This document shows positions 6,800 through 10,151 of a stretch of 10,151 nucleotides of DNA, one piece after another. The DNA comes from an uncultured bacterium (GTDB taxonomy: Bacteria > Bacillota_I > Bacilli_A > RF39 > UBA660). The stretch lies in assembly GCA_949286645.1 (NCBI GenBank), contig CASEDN010000106.1:1-10151 (forward strand), read 5' to 3'. Position numbers and translations under genes: made by a program. Every line of letters begins with the position of its first letter. Position 1 is the first letter of the stretch. Below the pieces are notes generated by a model. The model was not told the origin of the DNA. It searched no databases and was given only the letters and a program-made list of their open reading frames with translations.

Positions 6800-7064
6800 T
6801 ATTTTCTTCCTTTCCTTTCTTATTAAATATGTTTGTTATAAAATTAACAATACCACCAATAACAGTATCAGTAACTAAGGTCAATTTATCACTAACATTA
6901 TCGACTAAATTAAATACTCCATCTAAGTTTTCTAATTTTCTCTTAGTATCATCTAAAATGGCATCAACTTTATTAAGAGTATCTAGTGCTTTTAATGCTA
7001 ATACTATTGCAACAATTACTAATACTATTAATAGGCTATCCAAAATAACACCTAAAAATTCCAC
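6792..7064 (-). CDS. YtxG/DUF948-like membrane protein
   Basis: A 90-residue protein with one N-terminal membrane helix (about 7-27, LDSLLIVLVIVAIVLALKAL) followed by a heptad-like helical region (KALDTLNKVDAILDDTKRKL) and a second amphipathic region, then a basic/acidic tail. This is the architecture of short DUF948 (YtxG-like) proteins, which pair with YtxH. The start is GTG at 7064, eight bases after GAAAGGAG, with no in-frame ATG nearby. The binding site overlaps the stop of the upstream charged-protein gene, three bases away, so the genes are cotranscribed. Function unknown; probably envelope- or stress-related by context. Confidence 0.82.
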   Translation of the reverse strand: MEFLGVILDSLLIVLVIVAIVLALKALDTLNKVDAILDDTKRKLENLDGVFNLVDNVSDKLTLVTDTVIGGIVNFITNIFNKKGKEENNE

Positions 7065-7067
7065 TTT

Positions 7068-8051
7068 TTATTCTCCTTTCTTTTCATCATACATTGAATC
7101 TATTAAATCAAATAAATTATCTTCGATGCTAGCATCATCATTTTTAGGCTCTTCTTCATCAAAACTTTTTAAATCTGTTCGTCTACCTGTAGCTTTTTCA
7201 TGTGATACATCTTTATAGTCAATATTATACTCTAATCCTAAATCACTATAATATTCTTCGGCATCTCCCATAGTAACTTTAGCAACTGATGGAGTATTAT
7301 TATCACTAATGTCCAAAAGACTATCTTCTTCTTTTGTTTCTTGGATTTCATTAAAACTATTATCTTTCACGTCATGTGTTTCTTTTGAAGAGTCTTTCGG
7401 TTTGTTAGAACTAAGTTCTTCCTCAAAAATATCATCACTATTTCCATAAGCCTTTTCTCTGACACTATCAACATCAATATTTTTTGATTTATAGCTACTA
7501 GTTATTCTAACTTCTTTTTTTGTCACAATATCTTCCTTTTTGTAGTTTTGATCCAAAACTCCATAAATTGGGGAAATAATTGGGGATGGTTTAAATATCT
7601 TTTTTTCTTGTTGTCTAGTTGCCCCACCATATTCATGTATTTTAATTTCATTATCTGTATTATTATATGGCCTTATTTCTTGCTTTTTCTCTCCTTGGTA
7701 TAGAGGTTTTGGTTCTTTTGTTTCTCTTTTTATTTGCTTAGGCTTAGTTTTGTGTTCTGTTTTTGGTTTTTCTTTAGGAGTTGGTTTTAATTCTTTTTCT
7801 TCTTCTAAATCTATAAAATCATCATCTAATATGGCTTTAAATTTGAAATCTTTATTTGGGGTTGCATCCTGAGTTTCTTTTTTTTCCTCTTCAATAATTA
7901 AATCTTCTTTAGGTGTCTGTTTCTTTTGTTTATCCTCAACTATAATTTTTTTAGCAATAGGCTTTTCCTTTTTCTTAACTTCTTTTTTTTCTTCTATTTC
8001 TACGTATTCTTCTTCAAAAAGAGCATTTTTTAATTTATCTAGCAGTTTCAT
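7068..8051 (-). CDS. Charged, mostly disordered protein with amphipathic N-terminus
   Basis: A 327-residue protein I do not recognise. Residues 1-12 (MKLLDKLKNALF) form an amphipathic helix followed at once by an acidic stretch (EEEYVEIEE), an arrangement like the membrane-binding N-terminus of SepF. Residues 20-145 are Lys/Glu/Pro-rich low complexity. Within them FKAILDDDFIDLEEEKEL (71-88) is less biased. A hydrophobic, proline-framed island, FKPSPIISPIYGVLDQNY (153-170), stands out and may be a docking motif. A second ordered-looking island is MGDAEEYYSDLGLEYNIDY (261-279) and a third is the C-terminal helix DNLFDLIDSMY (311-321). No SepF fold or enzyme motif is seen. The ATG is well placed after AAGGTGGTG. 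It lies 24 bases after the lipoprotein gene and three before the YtxG-like gene, so it belongs to their operon. A role as a membrane-tethered scaffold is inference. Confidence 0.88.
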   Translation of the reverse strand: MKLLDKLKNALFEEEYVEIEEKKEVKKKEKPIAKKIIVEDKQKKQTPKEDLIIEEEKKETQDATPNKDFKFKAILDDDFIDLEEEKELKPTPKEKPKTEHKTKPKQIKRETKEPKPLYQGEKKQEIRPYNNTDNEIKIHEYGGATRQQEKKIFKPSPIISPIYGVLDQNYKKEDIVTKKEVRITSSYKSKNIDVDSVREKAYGNSDDIFEEELSSNKPKDSSKETHDVKDNSFNEIQETKEEDSLLDISDNNTPSVAKVTMGDAEEYYSDLGLEYNIDYKDVSHEKATGRRTDLKSFDEEEPKNDDASIEDNLFDLIDSMYDEKKGE

Positions 8052-8075
8052 AGCTAGACACCACCTTTCTGTTTC

Positions 8076-8753
8076 TTAATTTTCATCTATTTCTATTCTG
8101 TCTTCACTAGTGTCATTATTACCATAACCTTCATAGATACCATATTTTTCCTCATATTCTAGATATGTATCTTTATTAGCTGTGCTTCCCTTTGGTTTCA
8201 TAACATCATATATATCTTCTTTATAGTTTAAAAGGTTATTACCAATAAGGCTCTCTAAAACTGTTCTGTTAAACTCTAACGATTTTAAAACACTACTCAT
8301 ATTTATAATAGCACTTTTTATTTCCTCTTCTTTAACAAATGCTTCTATTTTTCCATAATTGTACATGTATTCTATGAAATAAGCATCTGTATCTTCTATT
8401 CTTGTTATTTCTAGATATCCTTTTTTATCGTTATAATCTAGTTCTTTAGAAACATAAGCTTTTTTATTTACCTTATACTCTATTTCTTCTTTATTGTAGT
8501 AACTGACAACATCAATATAAAAATAATAGGTATTATTATATTCATCTTTTAAATTAACATTATATTCATCCTTTTCTAGTAGTCTTAATCCTTTAGGTAT
8601 ATAGTATTTATACCCTTCAAATACATGATTAGATAAGTTAGTATCATTTTTTAACATAACATCTACTACTTCATCTATACTCATATTGGTTAAGTTAGTA
8701 CATCCTGTTAAAGTTAAGATAGATATTATTAATAAAATTATTTTCTTTTTCAA
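8076..8753 (-). CDS. Putative lipoprotein of unknown function
   Basis: A 225-residue secreted lipoprotein. The N-terminus MKKKIILLIISILTLTGC carries a basic start, hydrophobic core and lipobox LTGC, so lipidation and cleavage at Cys18 are expected, leaving the mature protein on the outer face of the membrane. The mature part is rich in Tyr, Asp, Glu and Asn and ends in an acidic tail (NNDTSEDRIEIDEN). No known domain is recognised; the alternation of short hydrophobic and Tyr-rich strands suggests an alpha/beta fold. The start is TTG at 8753, with AGTAGGTG seven bases ahead and no in-frame ATG before the signal peptide, so translation may be weak. It is the first gene of the unit ending in ytxH, with its own promoter at 8777-8806. 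trmB lies only 49 bases upstream with no terminator between, so read-through is also possible. Confidence 0.87.
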   Translation of the reverse strand: MKKKIILLIISILTLTGCTNLTNMSIDEVVDVMLKNDTNLSNHVFEGYKYYIPKGLRLLEKDEYNVNLKDEYNNTYYFYIDVVSYYNKEEIEYKVNKKAYVSKELDYNDKKGYLEITRIEDTDAYFIEYMYNYGKIEAFVKEEEIKSAIINMSSVLKSLEFNRTVLESLIGNNLLNYKEDIYDVMKPKGSTANKDTYLEYEEKYGIYEGYGNNDTSEDRIEIDEN

Positions 8754-8776
8754 TACACAACACCTACTCTTATTTC

Positions 8777-8806
8777 ATTATAGCAAATATTTATTTGGTT
8801 TGTCAC
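8777..8806 (-). promoter_or_regulatory. Promoter of the lipoprotein-to-ytxH unit
   Basis: Minus strand -35 GTGACA (8801-8806, five of six matching TTGACA), an 18-base spacer, and extended -10 TGCTATAAT ending at 8777. The -35 box overlaps the TGA stop of trmB. Start of transcription is expected near 8770. Confidence 0.75.
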
Positions 8807-9429
8807 TTCTTTTGTGCAAAAAGATGATAGACATTTTTCCCCTCTTTACTAAAACGCATCTCATATTCACTCATTATTATATCAGTATCTGTTTTATGGT
8901 AGTCAAATGAAATGTCACTTAAAGCATAGCCTTTACTGCTCAGTGTTTCAAGGGAGTAGATAAATAAATCTTCATTATCAGTTTTCATTTCGATTTTTTT
9001 AGTATCTTTAAATAATGAATCATATTTATCTAAAAATACTCTACTAGTTAATCTTCTATCATGCCATCTTTTCTTAGGCCAAGGATCAGAAAAGTTTAAA
9101 TATATTAAATCTATCTCTTTAGAAAATACTTTATTGATATCTAAAGCATTCATTCTAATTAGTTTTAAATTATCTAAACCATTAGGTATTTTTTTTATCG
9201 CTTTAGCCATTACACTATCAAATCTTTCTATACCTATATAATTAATATCTTTATATTTAAGAGCATTTTCTAGAATAAATTTTCCCTTTCCCATACCTAT
9301 TTCAATATAGATAGGATTATCATTATTAAATGATAATTTCCATTTACCTTTATAGTCTTCTGGATTTTTAATTAAGTATTTACAATTATTTAGTATTTCT
9401 TCTTTATCTTTAACATTCCTTAACCTCAT
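8803..9429 (-). CDS. trmB: tRNA (guanine-N7-)-methyltransferase TrmB
   Basis: SAM-dependent enzyme that makes 7-methylguanosine at position 46 of the tRNA variable loop in the cytoplasm. At 208 residues it has the normal size. Visible: N-terminal MRLRN typical of the family, SAM-binding EIGMGKGKF (43-51), acidic IGIERF (65-70), the signature NFSDPWPKKRWHDRRL (112-127) with the active-site Asp and basic patch, TDNEDL (150-155) and SEYEMRF (187-193). All key residues are present. The start is ATG 9429, with GGAGTG six bases ahead; the GTG at 9438 lies within that site and would add three atypical residues. The stop is TGA, with TGG used for all Trp, consistent with the standard code. It is transcribed divergently from the coiled-coil gene at 9514. 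Confidence 0.97.
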   Translation of the reverse strand: MRLRNVKDKEEILNNCKYLIKNPEDYKGKWKLSFNNDNPIYIEIGMGKGKFILENALKYKDINYIGIERFDSVMAKAIKKIPNGLDNLKLIRMNALDINKVFSKEIDLIYLNFSDPWPKKRWHDRRLTSRVFLDKYDSLFKDTKKIEMKTDNEDLFIYSLETLSSKGYALSDISFDYHKTDTDIIMSEYEMRFSKEGKNVYHLFAQKK

Positions 9430-9434
9430 AATAA

Positions 9435-9441
9435 TCACTCC
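9435..9441 (-). promoter_or_regulatory. Ribosome binding site deciding the trmB start
   Basis: Minus strand GGAGTGA lies just ahead of ATG 9429 and contains the in-frame GTG at 9438. Its position and the family N-terminus MRLRN both favour the ATG. Confidence 0.85.
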
Positions 9442-9452
9442 ATGTCATATAT

Positions 9453-9482
9453 GGTATTTTATCATAAATAGAATAAGTATGG
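9453..9482 (-). promoter_or_regulatory. Possible trmB promoter
   Basis: Minus strand extended -10 of the form TGATAAAAT, with a weak TTCCAT at a 17-base spacing as -35. It shares the short intergenic region with the plus-strand promoter of the coiled-coil gene, so the two may influence each other. The -35 match is poor. Confidence 0.4.
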
Positions 9483-9485
9483 AAT

Positions 9486-9491
9486 ATAATA
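9486..9491 (+). promoter_or_regulatory. Possible -10 box for the coiled-coil gene
   Basis: A TATAAT within GGAATATAATATC lies about 22 bases ahead of the start codon. No convincing -35 box is seen at the right spacing. The ribosome binding site GTGAGGTTA follows. Confidence 0.4.
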
Positions 9492-9513
9492 TCTTGAAAG
9501 TGAGGTTAAATTT

Positions 9514-9759
9514 ATGAATCAAGGTATGCCTATGTGGCCAAATAATCCTAATATGAACCCTAATATGGGAGGATGGCAAAACTTTAATAATATTAATCAA
9601 AGACTTAATAGTTTAGAAAATCAAGTAAATAGACTTGAAAGGCAAATGAGAAGACTAGAAAATAGAGTTAATAGACTTGAATCTAGTATGATTAGCCCAA
9701 GAAACTATGATAGTCAGTCAACTGGTTATGGCAATAGTAATGATAAGTACATGATGTAA
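9514..9759 (+). CDS. Small coiled-coil protein with Asn/Met/Pro-rich N-terminus
   Basis: An 81-residue protein of unknown function and the only plus-strand gene in the window. Residues 1-22 are low complexity (Met, Asn, Pro, Gly, Trp). Residues about 28-59 form a near-perfect coiled coil with hydrophobic residues spaced 3,4,3,4 (L, L, V, L, M, L, V, L) and Asn/Arg/Glu at exposed positions. Two nine-residue copies, LENQVNRLE and LENRVNRLE, are exactly two heptads (42 bases) apart. The tail is Ser/Gly/Asn/Tyr-rich and ends KYMM. No signal peptide or membrane segment is present, so a cytoplasmic oligomer is expected. The ATG is supported by GTGAGGTTA eight to nine bases upstream. A strong hairpin terminator follows directly, so it is monocistronic. 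Small proteins of this make-up occur in Bacillota, sometimes annotated as spore-coat-like, but nothing here supports that role. Confidence 0.85.
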   Translation: MNQGMPMWPNNPNMNPNMGGWQNFNNINQRLNSLENQVNRLERQMRRLENRVNRLESSMISPRNYDSQSTGYGNSNDKYMM

Positions 9760-9770
9760 TTTTTATATAT

Positions 9771-9816
9771 AAAAAGACATAACTGTGCTTTAGTTTACAC
9801 ATTATGTCTTTTTTAT
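9771..9816. terminator. Symmetrical terminator shared by convergent genes
   Basis: AAAAAGACATAA (9771-9782) pairs with TTATGTCTTTTT (9802-9813) for twelve perfect pairs. An inner TGTG/CACA stem (9784-9787 with 9798-9801) extends it beyond a bulged C. T-runs flank it on both strands, so it can stop the plus-strand coiled-coil gene and the minus-strand gene ending at 9909. Confidence 0.88.
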
Positions 9817-9908
9817 TATCTAAAAATTTCTGTTTTTATTATATAATATTAATATAACAATATAGTTAGTTACCTTACTTTTAAGCATTTCTAAAAGAAT
9901 AATTCTTA

Positions 9909-10151
9909 CTAGTTATATACTTTCCCTATTCTTTGTTTTATATATTTATTAGCAGTTTGGCTAATTTTTTTTAATCTTTCTTGAGTAGTCGGATCATTAA
10001 GTTTAAATCTATTATATATTTTTTCTAAATAATTAGCTTTATTTATTATTTTTAGCGAAATATCAAAATTTAAATCATATACATATGCAAAGTTTGCAAC
10101 TGCTAGATCTAGTCCTGTACTTACATCTTTATAATTTACAATTTTTTCGAC
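9909..10151 (-). CDS. C-terminal end of an unrecognised protein, cut by window edge
   Basis: I translated this frame from the right edge to a TAG stop at 9909-9911: 80 residues with no interruption. The start lies outside the window. The visible part is helical, with DVSTGLDLAVANFAYVYDL near its beginning, then NKANYLEKIYNRF and a basic C-terminal region (RLKKISQTANKYIKQRIGK). I do not recognise a family from this fragment, and no membrane segment or catalytic motif is visible. It converges with the coiled-coil gene and probably ends at the shared terminator, about 95 bases downstream. The intervening stretch 9817-9908 holds nothing else I can support. An A8 tract occurs within the coding frame around 9965-9972. 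Confidence 0.72.
   Translation of the reverse strand, partial: VEKIVNYKDVSTGLDLAVANFAYVYDLNFDISLKIINKANYLEKIYNRFKLNDPTTQERLKKISQTANKYIKQRIGKVYN

Noticed and set aside
6507..7218. Two overlapping plus-strand open frames of 123 and 129 codons
   Set aside because: They oppose the ytxH/ytxG-like genes and the end of the charged-protein gene, which have coupled starts, ribosome binding sites and family signatures.
7861..7990. A8 tracts in the charged-protein gene as phase-variation sites
   Set aside because: They encode Lys-rich stretches in an AT-rich genome, where such runs are expected from composition alone.
8803..8805. TGA at the end of trmB as possible Trp codon (Mycoplasma-type code)
   Set aside because: Trp is encoded by TGG at the conserved trmB and pcrA positions I checked, and trmB ends at its normal family length at this TGA.
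8686..8910. Plus-strand open frame of 74 codons
   Set aside because: It crosses the lipoprotein start, its promoter and the end of trmB on the opposite strand; no independent support.

Overview
The window is AT-rich bacterial chromosome with tightly packed genes, short intergenic gaps, strong Shine-Dalgarno sites, TATAAT-type promoters and Rho-independent terminators. TGG encodes Trp in pcrA and trmB, and trmB appears to end at TGA, so the standard bacterial code fits. DUF2935, YtxH and YtxG-like proteins and a sortase with a thioester/SpaA surface protein point to a low-GC Bacillota, possibly an uncultured gut lineage near RF39/Erysipelotrichia. That taxonomic placement is inference. No phage, IS, CRISPR, rRNA or tRNA was seen, and no gene-free stretch exceeds 150 bases.

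Layout, on the minus strand unless stated. From the right edge: the C-terminal 80 codons of an unrecognised protein (9909-10151), and a small plus-strand coiled-coil gene (9514-9759). These two converge on one symmetrical hairpin terminator. trmB (8803-9429) is divergent from the coiled-coil gene. Next comes a four-gene unit: a lipoprotein with a TTG start, a charged low-complexity protein with a possible membrane-binding N-terminal helix, a YtxG/DUF948-like protein and a YtxH-like protein. It has its own promoter inside the trmB end and a terminator at 6321-6363.

The second unit is a surface-protein locus with a clear promoter at 6281-6309. It encodes a Cys-Gln thioester adhesin with three SpaA/Cna_B repeats and a VPFTG sorting signal, then an overlapping sortase gene, then an unrecognised five-helix membrane protein with a long charged cytoplasmic tail. 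The likely logic is that the sortase anchors the adhesin encoded just before it; the membrane protein's part is unknown. A terminator overlapping the last stop codon closes the unit.

The left end holds a DUF2935-like protein that contains no histidine although the family normally carries metal-type His/Glu motifs, and then the UvrD/PcrA helicase gene, which runs off the left edge.

The most notable observations are the His-less DUF2935 protein, the sortase lacking an Arg after its catalytic Cys, the compact adhesin/sortase/five-helix cassette, the SepF-like N-terminus on the charged protein, and an A7 tract in the adhesin promoter spacer. Three genes have start codons that should sit downstream of the longest reading frame, because the longer start lies inside the ribosome binding site.
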